Assembly (NCBI GenBank): GCA_018267515.1
Contig: JAFDYJ010000051.1
Coordinates: 1-56,238, forward strand
Length of the DNA stretch: 56,238 bases
Direction of reading: 5' to 3'
Source: Bacteroidota bacterium
GTDB lineage: Bacteria; Bacteroidota; Bacteroidia; Chitinophagales; Chitinophagaceae
Shown here: positions 1 to 9,810 of the stretch, one piece after another
Layout: the number at the start of each line of letters is the position of its first letter
Numbering within the stretch: the stretch's first letter is position 1
Notes under the pieces: generated by a model
Database searches by the model: none
What the model was told of the DNA's origin: nothing
Seen by the model: the letters and a program-made list of their open reading frames with translations, nothing else
Made by a program: the position numbers and the translations under genes

Positions 1-224
1 GTGCAAAGTGGGGTAAACAATGGGGTAAACATTATCCACATTTCACTGCTTTTTTCTGCATTAGAAAAAACAATGAAAACGCTGAAACCCTTGATAACAG
101 TGCATTTCGGAGTATAGCGGTGAGAATGGGAGTAATCAAATTAGACCCGTCCGGTCCGCAAAAGGCTGTCTTAAAAGGGCAGCCTTTTGTTTTTAGACTC
201 TTACTATATTAAAATCTTTAGGTT
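1..224. other. left-edge non-coding stretch with a direct repeat
   Basis: No convincing gene is seen here. Two copies of the 11-mer TGGGGTAAACA lie at 9-19 and 21-31 (12-bp period). The stretch at about 144-159 (CCCGTCCGGTCCGC) looks like the 3' end of a tRNA acceptor arm, but no cloverleaf can be folded around it. A hairpin terminator follows at 160-189. The stretch may be the edge of something that lies outside the window. Confidence 0.3.
160..189. terminator. bidirectional hairpin terminator
   Basis: The inverted repeat AAAAGGCTG / CAGCCTTTT has an 11-nt loop and a T-rich run on both sides. It lies 35 bp past the hutU stop, so it can end hutU on the minus strand and any plus-strand transcript entering from the left. 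Confidence 0.6.
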
Positions 225-1979
225 TTATTTTAAACGATCGGCTATATCCAACCCATTAGTCTTAGCCGTCTGTTTCGCAAGTTCATATCCGGCGTCAGCA
301 TGCCTGATGACTCCCATACCCGGATCATTTCTTAATACTCTTTTTAAACGTTCGTCTGCTTCGGCAGTTCCATCACAAACGATCACCATGCCCGCATGAA
401 TACTGTAACCAATACCTACACCACCACCATGATGTAAGGATACCCAGCTGGCGCCACCTGCAGTATTTACCAATGCATTTAATAACGGCCAGTCAGCAAC
501 TGCATCACTTCCATCCATCATTGATTCTGTTTCACGGTTAGGACTGGCAACACTACCCGTGTCTAAATGATCTCTTCCAATTACGATCGGCGCTTTCACT
601 TTACCATTACGAACCAGTTCATTAAATGCCAACCCCGCTTTTTCCCTTTCACCCTGACCTAACCAGCATATCCGGGCCGGCAATCCCTGGAATGCAATTT
701 TTTCTTTGGCCAGTTTTAACCAACGCATTAATGATAGGTTCTCCGGAAACAAACTTTTAATCACATCATCAGTGGCAGCAATATCGTCAGGGTTGCCACT
801 AAGGGCTGCCCAGCGAAATGGCCCCTTACCCTCACAAAACAGTGGCCGAATGTATGCAGGAACAAATCCCGGAAAATCAAAACAACGACCTTTCGGAAAT
901 CTTAAAACCGAAAGCCCGGAATTACCGCCATCATTATTAATTATAGTCACCCGGCTATTGGCTATATCTTCATATTCAGAGGCTCTTGCCCTGATATTAT
1001 TTCCATAATCAAAGGTTATCGAACCTTCATCCATTAATTGCAGCATTAATTGCACATGCAGGTACATGCTTTCATAACTCAACCGGGTATACTCTTCCGG
1101 ATTGCTGCTTCGAAGTACATTAGCCTGTTCATTATTCAAGATATGTGGAACATAACCAATCAGTGGATCATGAGCACTGGTCTGATCAGTTAAAGTGTCC
1201 GGAATAATTTTTCGCTTAACAAGCCGTTCCAATAAATGAACCGCATTACATAAAACGCCAATACTCCTGGCAAAACCGGATTTTTTATAGCGGACTGCAG
1301 TATCTATAGCTTCATCAATATTGGTAAACTTCTCATCGAGATATTTCGTCTCAATACGTTTATCAATTCTCCATTCTTCTACTTCAGCAATCAAAGCCAC
1401 ACCATCATTCATTGTTATAGCTAATGGTTGTGCACCACCCATTCCTCCCAGCCCGGCTGTTACATTCAAAGTACCTTTCATTGTACCCTGAAAATGTTTG
1501 TTTGCTAATGCAGCATACGTTTCATAGGTACCCTGAACAATTCCCTGGCTTCCTATATATATCCAACTGCCGGCAGTCATCTGTCCATACATCATCAGCC
1601 CCTTTTTTTCCAATTCATCAAAATGTTCCCAGGTAGCCCATTTAGGAACGAGCTGAGAATTGCTTATAAGTACTCTGGGTGCATCTTTATGTGTCTTTAA
1701 AATTCCAACAGGCTTTCCGGACTGAATCAGCAATGATTCGTCATTCTCCAAAATTTTTAATGCCCTAATAATATTATCCAATGCTTCAAAATTTCTTGCA
1801 GCTTTACCTCTCCCGCCATAAACGATCAGCTCATCCGGCTTTTCTGCTACATCAGGATTGAGGTTATTTAGCAGCATTCTCAATGCAGCTTCCTGAATCC
1901 AACCTTTACAACTGAGTTTATTTCCGGTAGGTGTTTTATATTTAACCGGGTCATATTTTGAATGGATTGCCGTTTTCAT
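225..1979 (-). CDS. hutU: urocanate hydratase
   Basis: Second enzyme of histidine degradation. It adds water to urocanate, giving imidazolonepropionate, with a tightly bound NAD+. The 584-residue product has the family signature: a glycine-rich NAD-binding stretch GLGGMGGAQ near 176-184, the [10 protein letters not shown] segment near 433-442 with the conserved Cys438, and [13 protein letters not shown] near 514-526. The usual length is about 555; the extra length is mostly an insert of about 24 residues before [15 protein letters not shown] (about 331-366). Such longer forms occur, so I take the gene as intact. hutH lies 226 bp upstream on the same strand. hutI and a formiminoglutamate-cleaving gene are not in view. 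Confidence 0.97.
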   Translation of the reverse strand: MKTAIHSKYDPVKYKTPTGNKLSCKGWIQEAALRMLLNNLNPDVAEKPDELIVYGGRGKAARNFEALDNIIRALKILENDESLLIQSGKPVGILKTHKDAPRVLISNSQLVPKWATWEHFDELEKKGLMMYGQMTAGSWIYIGSQGIVQGTYETYAALANKHFQGTMKGTLNVTAGLGGMGGAQPLAITMNDGVALIAEVEEWRIDKRIETKYLDEKFTNIDEAIDTAVRYKKSGFARSIGVLCNAVHLLERLVKRKIIPDTLTDQTSAHDPLIGYVPHILNNEQANVLRSSNPEEYTRLSYESMYLHVQLMLQLMDEGSITFDYGNNIRARASEYEDIANSRVTIINNDGGNSGLSVLRFPKGRCFDFPGFVPAYIRPLFCEGKGPFRWAALSGNPDDIAATDDVIKSLFPENLSLMRWLKLAKEKIAFQGLPARICWLGQGEREKAGLAFNELVRNGKVKAPIVIGRDHLDTGSVASPNRETESMMDGSDAVADWPLLNALVNTAGGASWVSLHHGGGVGIGYSIHAGMVIVCDGTAEADERLKRVLRNDPGMGVIRHADAGYELAKQTAKTNGLDIADRLK

Positions 1980-2205
1980 AATCTATAATTGATTCTGTAT
2001 AGAACTTTAAGTTTAAGACAAACAATTTTGAAGAAGGGTTTATTTAAAATTCAAGTTACCACCCTTTCCTCAAAATACCTTTTGGCAAAGTTCGATAAAT
2101 TTTATGCAGTCTCACTAAAATTAAAAATCCGGGATCCATGAATAATCCTTAAGACATCGAATGAACCAGCCTTCTTAACAGAAAAAAATAAATACCAAAC
2201 TATAG

Positions 2206-3771
2206 CTAAAGGCAGAATAAATTTTCGTACCCCCGGTTCAAATTATAGTTATTAATCCCGGCATATTCATTTAGCTTTTCTACAAAAGAGAAATCATGAA
2301 TCATTGAATTCACTTTATTAATATCATCAGCAAAGATGCGGTCTTCTTCAGCGAAAGAAACAAATTTCCGCACATGTTCATGCGCAAATTCTAAAATGGG
2401 GCTGCTTTTAAATGGGTGCCGGAATTCAATAGCCTGGCATGCTGTCATCAACTCAATGGCAAGAATGAATTCGAGGTTATCCAGAACTTTATGCAATTTT
2501 CTACCACTTATACTTCCCATACTAACATGGTCTTCCTGTCCCAAAGATGTTGGTATGCTATCTGCACTGGCAGGAAAACAAAGTGTTTTATTTTCCGTCA
2601 CCAAGGCTGCTGTTGTGTACTGTGGAATCATAAAGCCACTGTTCAATCCTACATTCTTCATCAGCAACAATGGTAATCCCCATTTACCTTCCAGCAATAG
2701 GTAGCAACGGCGATCACTGATATTTCCGATTTCTGCCGCTGCAAAACAACAATAATCCAATGGCAGGGCTAAGGGTTGTCCATGAAAATTACCGCCGCTG
2801 ATTGTGTCCTCTGCAGAAAAAATTATCGGGTTGTCAGTAACAGAATTCAATTCTGTCTCAGCCAAATCTTTCAAATGTAACCATGCATTACGGGAAGCGC
2901 CATGCACTTGTGGCATACATCGTAAAGAATAAGGATCCTGCACCCTACCGCAATCCACATGCGATTGCATAATTGCCGAATCTTTCAGCAGGATTCTCAA
3001 TCGCTGTGCGACCAATTTACTGCCGGTAAAAGGGCGCAGCTCATGCAAACGTTCATCAAAGGGAGCTTTTGTACCGGTTAAAGCTTCAAGACTCATTGCA
3101 CCGATTATATCTGCCGCTTCCAGGCAATTGTGCATCCGCTGAATACATTTCACTGCATAAGATAAAATGAATTGCGTACCATTAATCAGGGCTAACCCTT
3201 CCTTGGGCCCAAGTTGAATGGGAGAGACAGAAAATAGTTTTAAGACACTACTTGTTTCCTGTTCCTTGTTTTTATAAAAAACTTTTCCCAGTCCGATTAA
3301 CGGTAAAAACAAATGAGCAAGCGGAGCCAGGTCTCCACTTGCGCCTACACTTCCTCTTTCAGGCACTACCGGTATCACATTATTCTCAATATGCCAGATA
3401 ATCCGTTCCAGGGTTTCCAACTTCACTCCCGAAAATCCTTTTGCCAGTGCATGCACTTTTGTAATGAGCATGATCTTCGCTATATCCGAAGGGATTGCAT
3501 CTCCCACCCCAACACTATGACTTTGCAGTATTTTATGTTGCAGTGTCACTGTATCAGCTTCTGAGATTTTGGTATTAGCTAAAATGCCAAAACCGGTATT
3601 CACTCCATAAACTGTCTTTTTGTTTTCTACAATAGAAGATACAAATTGCTCTCCGGCCTTTATTTTCTTTATCGCATTATCACTTAATACAGCTTTCAAC
3701 TTACCTGTTGCGATAGCAATTGTTTTCCCTATTGACAAATTATCGGTTCCATATTGAAAGTCTGCCGGCAT
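2206..3771 (-). CDS. hutH: histidine ammonia-lyase
   Basis: First step of histidine degradation: non-oxidative removal of ammonia to give urocanate. The 521-residue cytosolic protein carries the ASGD motif (GSVGASGDLAPLAH, A144-S145-G146), which cyclises by itself into the electrophilic MIO cofactor, and the N-terminal YGVNTGFG segment with the catalytic-loop tyrosine near residue 55. Length fits the family (about 500-520). It lies upstream of hutU on the same strand with a 226-bp gap, so the two may be co-transcribed or have separate promoters. No hut repressor or transporter gene is visible nearby. Confidence 0.97.
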   Translation of the reverse strand: MPADFQYGTDNLSIGKTIAIATGKLKAVLSDNAIKKIKAGEQFVSSIVENKKTVYGVNTGFGILANTKISEADTVTLQHKILQSHSVGVGDAIPSDIAKIMLITKVHALAKGFSGVKLETLERIIWHIENNVIPVVPERGSVGASGDLAPLAHLFLPLIGLGKVFYKNKEQETSSVLKLFSVSPIQLGPKEGLALINGTQFILSYAVKCIQRMHNCLEAADIIGAMSLEALTGTKAPFDERLHELRPFTGSKLVAQRLRILLKDSAIMQSHVDCGRVQDPYSLRCMPQVHGASRNAWLHLKDLAETELNSVTDNPIIFSAEDTISGGNFHGQPLALPLDYCCFAAAEIGNISDRRCYLLLEGKWGLPLLLMKNVGLNSGFMIPQYTTAALVTENKTLCFPASADSIPTSLGQEDHVSMGSISGRKLHKVLDNLEFILAIELMTACQAIEFRHPFKSSPILEFAHEHVRKFVSFAEEDRIFADDINKVNSMIHDFSFVEKLNEYAGINNYNLNRGYENLFCL

Positions 3772-4395
3772 AAATATTTATTGAAGACTCAAAGTAAGTG
3801 AAGAATTATGAATTAGAATTAAGAATCTGGAACTCTGAAATTTTCATCCCGATTAAATATCCCATATGTAATGAAAATCTTTTATGTACAAACCCGACTG
3901 TTAACCGTTTTTATGCTATACTGCTTTACCATGTAAGAGATCAGTTAGTAAAAATTTTGAAATCAACAAATCGGGCTGTTCAGATTATATGTTTTGCAAT
4001 CACAACTTTTTAATCAATCTTATACCCGGGATTCTTCTTTAGTATTTTCAGCATTTTATAATAGAATCGCCTCATTACGGAGTTATTTTTCTGCAATTAC
4101 AGGAAGCAGCAGAAATTTTTAATGTCGCAGAATTGCCGGCACTATTTTACTTAGATTTTCTGAAAGAAAATCTTATCAATAAATCAACAATTGGCTAAGG
4201 AAGGGGAAATCTTCTTATTTGTCGTGGATGCATTTGTGGCGTGACTGACTACCGGATGGATAATTTAAATAACACTGGGAAAGTTAAAGCCTGGAAGAAA
4301 GAGAAGTAGATTGGTATACTATCTATATAGCCGTAGGTACTACCTGAAACAAAAATTGATGCTTTGCTGAATGGCTTTCGTTTACCGGAATGAAA
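3772..4395. other. gene-poor interval, possibly decayed coding DNA
   Basis: This 624-bp AT-rich stretch between hutH and the zinc-ribbon gene has no credible intact gene. A short open stretch on the plus strand ending with TAA at 4196-4198 reads like protein (LQEAAEIFNVAELPALF) and is followed by further reading blocked by stops. It could be a decayed gene, but I cannot assign a family. A 71-codon ORF at 3798-4013 has poor composition and is not called. Confidence 0.3.
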
Positions 4396-4725
4396 TTACA
4401 CCCACCACCAGCTTTTCATACGCTGACTTACCTTAACATAAAAATAAATGCCAACCAGGGCCGATAGGATTCCAATTACCAACAGTATGATACCGGCAGA
4501 ATTATCCGGTTTGTCTATCAATTCAAGTCCAATCCCCAATCCCAAGCCGCCAATGATGCAAAAAATATAGGATTTGATTTTATTTCCATAAATATCCTTT
4601 TTAAGTTTTCCGCAGCTATTGCATCGAATAGCATCACTATTTATCGGTTGATTGCACCATGAACATTGACCTGTGGCAGATGATTGATGCGTAGGAGGCG
4701 GCGGAGGTGGAATATTCGGACCCAT
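4396..4725 (-). CDS. small zinc-ribbon membrane protein
   Basis: A 109-residue protein of unknown function. It opens with a proline run (residues 5-11), then a four-cysteine zinc ribbon (CSWCNQPINS...CNSCGK, about residues 21-40). Two hydrophobic segments near 52-67 and 76-95 look like transmembrane helices. The C terminus is rich in tryptophan. This architecture, a cytosolic zinc ribbon tethered to two membrane helices, is common among uncharacterised bacterial proteins. It lies downstream of the tRNA-Arg on the same strand with a gap of about 50 bp, so it may be read from the tRNA promoter. The gene call is fairly safe; the function is unknown. Confidence 0.7.
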   Translation of the reverse strand: MGPNIPPPPPPTHQSSATGQCSWCNQPINSDAIRCNSCGKLKKDIYGNKIKSYIFCIIGGLGLGIGLELIDKPDNSAGIILLVIGILSALVGIYFYVKVSQRMKSWWWV

Positions 4726-4775
4726 AAAAAAATTTAAACTAATTTAATCATTTTTTAATTACACAACCAAATCTG

Positions 4776-4848
4776 TGATCCGGATTGGATTCAAACCAAT
4801 GACCTACTGCTTAGAAGGCAGTTGCTCTATTCACTGAGCTACCGGACC
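4776..4848 (-). tRNA. tRNA-Arg (anticodon UCU)
   Basis: Folding by eye gives a complete 73-nt cloverleaf. The acceptor stem is GGTCCGG/CCGGATC with one G-T pair and discriminator A. The D stem is GCTC/GAGC. The anticodon stem ACTGC/GCAGT closes loop CTTCTAA, with anticodon TCT for AGA. The variable loop is AGGTC, and the T stem ATTGG/CCAAT closes loop TTTGAAT. CCA is not encoded. The near-invariant G19-C56 tertiary pair appears as A19 and U56, a covariation that would keep the contact (see findings). G15-C48 is kept. Confidence 0.95.
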
Positions 4849-4868
4849 TTTGAAAAATGAGTCGCCGG

Positions 4869-4899
4869 CAAAAATAAGTTTTTTATGTTTGCTCCCAAA
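4869..4899 (-). promoter_or_regulatory. promoter of tRNA-Arg
   Basis: On the minus strand TTTG (4899-4896), 19 bp, then TATTTTTG (4876-4869) match the Bacteroidota -33/-7 consensus TTTG-N19-21-TAnnTTTG exactly. The -7 box ends 20 nt before the tRNA 5' end. Confidence 0.65.
4884..4891 (+). promoter_or_regulatory. -7 box of ung
   Basis: TATGTTTG fits TAnnTTTG and ends 20 nt before the ung ATG. It overlaps the divergent tRNA-Arg promoter, so the two transcripts may interfere. Confidence 0.5.
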
Positions 4900-4911
4900 G
4901 TATAGATACCG

Positions 4912-5583
4912 ATGCAAGTAAAGATAGAATCTTCGTGGAATGAAATCCTGAAAACAGAATTTAATAAGCCTTATTTCGAGCAGATTGTTTTGCATTTAAA
5001 AACTGAAAAATCACAAGGGAAAATCATTTATCCTCCCGGTTCTCTGATCTTTAATGCTTTTAATTCAACTCCCTTTGATAATCTTAAAGTAGTAATTCTG
5101 GGTCAAGACCCCTACCACGGACTACACCAGGCACATGGTCTTTGCTTTTCAGTTCAAAAAGGAGTGGCACCACCACCATCCCTTGTCAATTTATTTAAAG
5201 AACTGCATGATGATATTGGAATTCCAATACCACACCATGGTGACCTCAGTCATTGGGCAGAACAGGGAGTATTTTTATTAAACGCTTCATTGACGGTTCG
5301 GGCCGGCGAGCCGATGAGCCATTCCAGAATCGGTTGGGCTGAATTTACTGACACCGTAATCCGGAAAATTTCTGATTTGAAAGAACATGTTGTATTTCTT
5401 CTATGGGGAAAATTTGCGCAGGAAAAAAGATTTTTAATAGATGAATCAAGACATCTTGTACTGAAAGCAGCACATCCCTCTCCCCTCTCGGCGCATGCCG
5501 GATTTTTGGGTTGCCGTCATTTTTCAAAGACAAATGAATATCTTGTCAGAAAAGGTATTGATCCGGTTGACTGGATGGTTTAA
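4912..5583 (+). CDS. ung: uracil-DNA glycosylase, family 1
   Basis: Removes uracil from DNA to start base-excision repair. The 223-residue length is typical. The water-activating loop GQDPYHG (catalytic Asp66) and the C-terminal HPSPLSAHAGF segment with the catalytic His188 are both present, as is the FLLNASLTVR uracil-binding stretch near 121-130. The ATG at 4912 begins at the right place for the family and follows a -7 box. The gene stands alone between the divergent tRNA-Arg and a GNAT gene on the same strand 154 bp downstream. Confidence 0.97.
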   Translation: MQVKIESSWNEILKTEFNKPYFEQIVLHLKTEKSQGKIIYPPGSLIFNAFNSTPFDNLKVVILGQDPYHGLHQAHGLCFSVQKGVAPPPSLVNLFKELHDDIGIPIPHHGDLSHWAEQGVFLLNASLTVRAGEPMSHSRIGWAEFTDTVIRKISDLKEHVVFLLWGKFAQEKRFLIDESRHLVLKAAHPSPLSAHAGFLGCRHFSKTNEYLVRKGIDPVDWMV

Positions 5584-5737
5584 ATTTAAATTTAAAGTTC
5601 AGAAGATAAAAGCACATCTCTTTATTTTGCACTCGAATCTTGTTGGTGAATAGATTATTTTCCGGGATAGCAATTACCAGGAAAACTGAAGTAGAAAGAT
5701 TCTTTACCGGTTTTTTTCGGCTTTTTAATTTAACAAA

Positions 5738-6337
5738 ATGATTTCACCTGAACTTAGATTAGAAACTGACAAAGTATTGCTGCGCCCATTACAACATCTT
5801 GACATAGTGCCATTTTCTGCAATCAATAACGATCCATCACTTTGGTGTTATTTTACCTTATTACTGAACGACCCGGTTCAACTGCAACAATGGGTGGAAA
5901 TAGCTTTAAATGAGCGGGAGGAAAGAAAACGAATTCCATTTACCATTATCGAGAAATCATCAGGCGCTATTTGCGGCAGCACCAGTTTTGGCAATATTTC
6001 TTATTTTGACAAACGGATTGAAATTGGATGGAGCTGGCTCGGAAAACAATACCAGGGGCTGGGAATAAATTTTCATGCAAAATTTTGTTTATTGAGTTTT
6101 GTATTTGATGTGCTGAAATGGGAAAGAGTGGAAATAAAAACTGATAATCTGAATGAGCGATCAAAACAAGCACTGATAAAAATTGGCGCCCGGCAAGAAG
6201 GCATCCTGCGAAATCATATGCAAATGCCAATGAACCGGAGAAGGGACTCCGTTTATTTCAGCATTATCAGCAATGAATGGGACAGTATCCGGAATTCCAT
6301 ATTTAAAGAAATTCAAAGTTTTAGTTATCACAAATGA
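5738..6337 (+). CDS. GNAT-family N-acetyltransferase, RimJ/RimL-like
   Basis: A 199-residue acetyl-CoA-dependent acyltransferase of the Acetyltransf_3 type. Typical signs are the opening LETDKVLLRPLQHLD strand-loop, the central beta-strand RIEIGWSWLG followed by KQYQGLGINFHAK (acetyl-CoA pyrophosphate loop, here in the less strict QGLGI form), and the LNERSKQALIKIGARQEGILR segment found in RimL-like enzymes that modify N-terminal amines. The real substrate cannot be read from the sequence. Its stop overlaps the plsC start by 4 bp, so the two are translationally coupled. Confidence 0.85.
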   Translation: MISPELRLETDKVLLRPLQHLDIVPFSAINNDPSLWCYFTLLLNDPVQLQQWVEIALNEREERKRIPFTIIEKSSGAICGSTSFGNISYFDKRIEIGWSWLGKQYQGLGINFHAKFCLLSFVFDVLKWERVEIKTDNLNERSKQALIKIGARQEGILRNHMQMPMNRRRDSVYFSIISNEWDSIRNSIFKEIQSFSYHK

Positions 6338-7071
6338 AAATACTGAAAGAAATTACAGGGAGGATATGTGCTTTGTGGACCCTCATTTGGTTTGTAGCCA
6401 CCATGTTTATTGTCGTTATTCCGATTTGGTTTCTCCGCCTGTGGCCTGAGCCCAAAAGAACTTTTTTGACTTATAAATTATTCAGGATATGGATGGGCTA
6501 CTTTCTTTTTATTATCGGGGTACGTTTAAGAAAAAAAGGATTGGAAAATTTTAAAAGGGGGCAAACCTACATTGTGATCTGCAATCATAACACGTTACTG
6601 GATGTACCGGTCTCCACCCCTTCTATTCCCGGGGCTAACAAAACAATTGCAAAAATTGAAATGTCCCGTATCCCGATTTTCGGATTGATTTATAAAGGCG
6701 GATCTGTTTTAGTGGATCGAAAAAATGAAGCCAGCCGGAAAGCCAGTTATATAAAAATGAAAGAAGTGCTTCATCACGGCATTCACATGTGCATTTATCC
6801 TGAAGGAACCCGAAATAAAACCAATGATCCGTTACAACGATTCCATAATGGCGCTTTTCAATTGGCAACAGATACTAAACATCCCATAATTCCTTCGCTC
6901 ATTTTTAATACCAATAAACTGTTTCCGAATAATAAGACGTTTTACTTTTTGCCCGGGAAAGTTGAAATGCATTTTTTACCGGCTGTAGAACCGGGTGAGC
7001 AAACGACAGTACAACTGAAAGAAAATATTTTTGAATTGATGAAAAACTATTACACTCAGCATTCTCATTAA
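6334..7071 (+). CDS. plsC: 1-acyl-sn-glycerol-3-phosphate acyltransferase
   Basis: Transfers an acyl chain to lysophosphatidic acid to make phosphatidic acid, the precursor of membrane phospholipids. The 245-residue protein has an N-terminal hydrophobic anchor (about 12-35), the catalytic HX4D motif NHNTLLD (His85, Asp90), and the substrate-phosphate motif YPEGTRNK (about 155-162). The start codon overlaps the preceding acetyltransferase (ATGA). The stop overlaps that of lptD on the other strand, so the two transcripts converge with no spacer and no clear terminator. Confidence 0.93.
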   Translation: MKILKEITGRICALWTLIWFVATMFIVVIPIWFLRLWPEPKRTFLTYKLFRIWMGYFLFIIGVRLRKKGLENFKRGQTYIVICNHNTLLDVPVSTPSIPGANKTIAKIEMSRIPIFGLIYKGGSVLVDRKNEASRKASYIKMKEVLHHGIHMCIYPEGTRNKTNDPLQRFHNGAFQLATDTKHPIIPSLIFNTNKLFPNNKTFYFLPGKVEMHFLPAVEPGEQTTVQLKENIFELMKNYYTQHSH

Positions 7072-9791
7072 AGACCCGAGAAGTAGCGGGAACGGTTGAT
7101 ACGTAAATCCTGAAGCACTGAAGCTTTCGGGCTGATTGTAAAACTGAAGAAGCGGTATAATCCCACCGGTGTCACATTAATTGACATTTGCCAGCAATGC
7201 ATATCTCTCGAAATTGACATTTGGAAAGTTTGAATTTTGTGAGTTGAAAAATCATAATAGCCGCTGGTACTGAAATTCCATTTTGGCGTCAGGCTGAAAC
7301 TTCCGTTGAAACTTACATTTGAACTTACCTTTTTGGTAAACCCACTGTAGTCAGGCTTGAATTGTTCAGAAAAGTATAATGAATAAGAGAAACTCAGTTG
7401 CCAGGGAATATTGAAATCAACAAACTCTGAAGGATTTTGTTGCATATAATCAAGTAACCGCTGCTGATCTGCAATCAATGTCGGGTCATTCAATCGCTGT
7501 TGTACCTGTTTCTTCCGTTCTTCATCCTTCTTAGGATCTTTGGGCTTACTGCTAAAACTACTGCTCATAGAAATACTTCCTGAAGTCAACCTGCCCAAAG
7601 CGAATTTTTTGGCACCCTGCCAGGCATACTTACCAATATCCTGGCCTCTTGAATTAACCTGGTATGGATCCAGCGTGGTAGTTGCGGAAATATTGATTTT
7701 ATTAAACAGATTGGTTCTGAAATAAAATTGTACAGGCGCCAGTTTCATTGAATCCGCAAAGAAATTATAGCTGGTAGAAAAACCATAACCATCTACCAAA
7801 GTCACTTTCTTTTCGCCGCCATTAGCTGTATCTTTTTTAGTTTTCACTTTCATCTCCAGGTTATTATCCAATTGAAATGTCATGCCTCCATATTTTCCTT
7901 CAGAATAATATCCGTAAAGGCTTCCCTGGTATTGTGAAAAGCGCATTTTATAACCGGAAGTGTCCACCTGGGTAGTATAAAAATTATTTTTAGAAAGATC
8001 CGGCTTGTAGCTAAAACTCAACGATGGTCTTATCACATGCCGCATTTTGGTGATCCTGGAATTCCGGAATTGATAGGTTCCGTAAAGTGCAGAGCTAAGC
8101 GATAATCCAAAAGAAGTTGAATGATCCATAAACAGTCCTTTTGTTACTGAAGTATCCAGTTTTTTGGTAACATTATTCCAGTTGCGGCGAAATTTCTGGG
8201 CAATCCATATCTGGCTGTAGGAAACAGATGGTGAAACAATAATGGCGCCTCCGAGTATAGGTGGTAATGATAATGAAATTGGAAAATTATGTTGTGCTCC
8301 CCATTGCAAAGTATCCAAAAGTTGTTTGAAACTAAATGCCGTATCGTAAAATGAAACCTGGTTTCTGAGTGTTCCATTATAAGCTACTCCCAGTTTTTCA
8401 TACCACCTGGGCGCCCCCACCACTTCTTTTTTCTGGAAAGGATAAATGGTGTTTACAGTAAAACCTGCATTCGGCAGACTCACATTTATCAGGTGTGTAA
8501 AATTATTCTGGCTATGATTAGCACTCAGGGTCAGATTGAAGGGTTTATCTTTCCAGGTTTTGGAATAAGAAATGGAAGATCCTAACTGGTTTTGAAAATT
8601 TCGTTGAGGATCATTAGGAACAAGCTGGTTGAATTTTGTAGAACCTGCATTTACATTGGCAGAGAATGAAGTTCCCGGCCGGGCTTTGCTATCTACTGAA
8701 TGCGACCAACTGATATTAAATGTGTTGGTCTTAAAATAATCCGGATCACCTTTAAAATTACTTTTTGTGCTTTGCATACTCAGGTTGAAAGAACCATTAT
8801 AGCGATATCTTTTCCTGTAAGTCGGGTTTAAATTTGCCGACCAACCTCCGTAAGAATATATATTACCATATAATCTTGCATCCCAATAATCATTGATCAC
8901 CTTATAATAACCGAGACCTTCCAATCCCAAACCATAGCTATCATTAGTAGTGAACTGTGGTGGCAGAAATCCCGAATGACGTCCCTGGCTCAGCGGATAA
9001 AATCCAAATGGAATATAAATAGGTATAGGCACTCCTTCAAATTCCGGGTGAGCCGGCCCTGAAACAGCTAATTTTTTATTTACCACTTTTAATTTATTAG
9101 TCATAAATGCAAAATGCGGATCATCCAGGTTGCAGGTGGTAAACATGCCTTTGCGTACGTAAATGATACTGTCATTTTCTTTTTTAATGACCTGGCCATG
9201 TACAAAAAGCTCTCCCTGTTGAGTGACAGTGTTTCGGGTAATTCCTTTTTGAGATTTGAAATTATACCAAATCGTATCAAAGCTGAATTCATTTTCTCCA
9301 TCTTTAAAATGGGCAGCTTCAATTTCGGCTCCGGTGCTGTCTTTTTGATTCGTGGCCATCACCATCTGTGTTTGCTGATCCAATTCGACTTTGGGAGCCG
9401 TCAACACGATCGTTCTGTATTCTGTTTTCGTTTTGCCGAATAAATAAATTTTTTTGTTCTTCATAAGAACAATAACCGAATCCGAAGCTTCATAATTAAC
9501 AGGTGCATCCAGGGAATCTTTAGAAAGTTTTATGGAAAATGTATCTATCCTCTGACGAGCCGGAGTAGTATCATTTGCCGGAATAGTATCTGACTCCATC
9601 ACTTTTCTCTGTATGTTGCCAGGCAACTTACCGGTTGGCGGAATAGTATCAACGTAAGAAGTTAATGAATTGCAAAAAAACAGATGCGACAAGTGATGTG
9701 CCTCTGATTTCCACGTTAAAGTGCATAATATAGCAATTAAGAATATTCCTGTATACAGGTATTTTGGTCTAAATTTGCTCTGTTGCTTCAT
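7068..9791 (-). CDS. lptD: LPS-assembly outer-membrane protein LptD-like
   Basis: A 907-residue outer-membrane protein expected to insert lipopolysaccharide into the outer leaflet. After a hydrophobic N terminus (about 10-30) and a spacer comes an OstA/LptA-like beta-jellyroll part (about 95-250, with YEASDSVIVLMKNKKIYLFG and VVNKKLAVSGPAHPEFEGVP). A long barrel-like part rich in alternating aromatic and polar strands fills the rest. The C terminus ends in RSRYFSGL. Low similarity to E. coli LptD is normal in this phylum. The divergent amidase plus MCE and OstA-like genes form a conserved-looking envelope group. Confidence 0.85.
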   Translation of the reverse strand: MKQQSKFRPKYLYTGIFLIAILCTLTWKSEAHHLSHLFFCNSLTSYVDTIPPTGKLPGNIQRKVMESDTIPANDTTPARQRIDTFSIKLSKDSLDAPVNYEASDSVIVLMKNKKIYLFGKTKTEYRTIVLTAPKVELDQQTQMVMATNQKDSTGAEIEAAHFKDGENEFSFDTIWYNFKSQKGITRNTVTQQGELFVHGQVIKKENDSIIYVRKGMFTTCNLDDPHFAFMTNKLKVVNKKLAVSGPAHPEFEGVPIPIYIPFGFYPLSQGRHSGFLPPQFTTNDSYGLGLEGLGYYKVINDYWDARLYGNIYSYGGWSANLNPTYRKRYRYNGSFNLSMQSTKSNFKGDPDYFKTNTFNISWSHSVDSKARPGTSFSANVNAGSTKFNQLVPNDPQRNFQNQLGSSISYSKTWKDKPFNLTLSANHSQNNFTHLINVSLPNAGFTVNTIYPFQKKEVVGAPRWYEKLGVAYNGTLRNQVSFYDTAFSFKQLLDTLQWGAQHNFPISLSLPPILGGAIIVSPSVSYSQIWIAQKFRRNWNNVTKKLDTSVTKGLFMDHSTSFGLSLSSALYGTYQFRNSRITKMRHVIRPSLSFSYKPDLSKNNFYTTQVDTSGYKMRFSQYQGSLYGYYSEGKYGGMTFQLDNNLEMKVKTKKDTANGGEKKVTLVDGYGFSTSYNFFADSMKLAPVQFYFRTNLFNKINISATTTLDPYQVNSRGQDIGKYAWQGAKKFALGRLTSGSISMSSSFSSKPKDPKKDEERKKQVQQRLNDPTLIADQQRLLDYMQQNPSEFVDFNIPWQLSFSYSLYFSEQFKPDYSGFTKKVSSNVSFNGSFSLTPKWNFSTSGYYDFSTHKIQTFQMSISRDMHCWQMSINVTPVGLYRFFSFTISPKASVLQDLRINRSRYFSGL

Positions 9792-9802
9792 GAGGTATGG
9801 AG

Positions 9803-9810
9803 CAAAAATA
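9803..9810 (-). promoter_or_regulatory. -7 box of lptD
   Basis: TATTTTTG on the minus strand ends 11 nt before the lptD ATG, which would give a very short 5' leader. Confidence 0.45.

Noticed and set aside
100..160. tRNA gene or attachment site at the left edge
   Set aside because: Only a 14-nt piece resembles an acceptor end; no D, anticodon or T arm could be folded.
3798..4013. 71-codon ORF
   Set aside because: It has unusual composition, no motif, no start context and AT-rich low-complexity codons.
4681..4725. G-rich repeat near 4690 as another palindromic element
   Set aside because: The GGC/GGA run encodes the proline stretch of the zinc-ribbon protein and has no inverted repeat.
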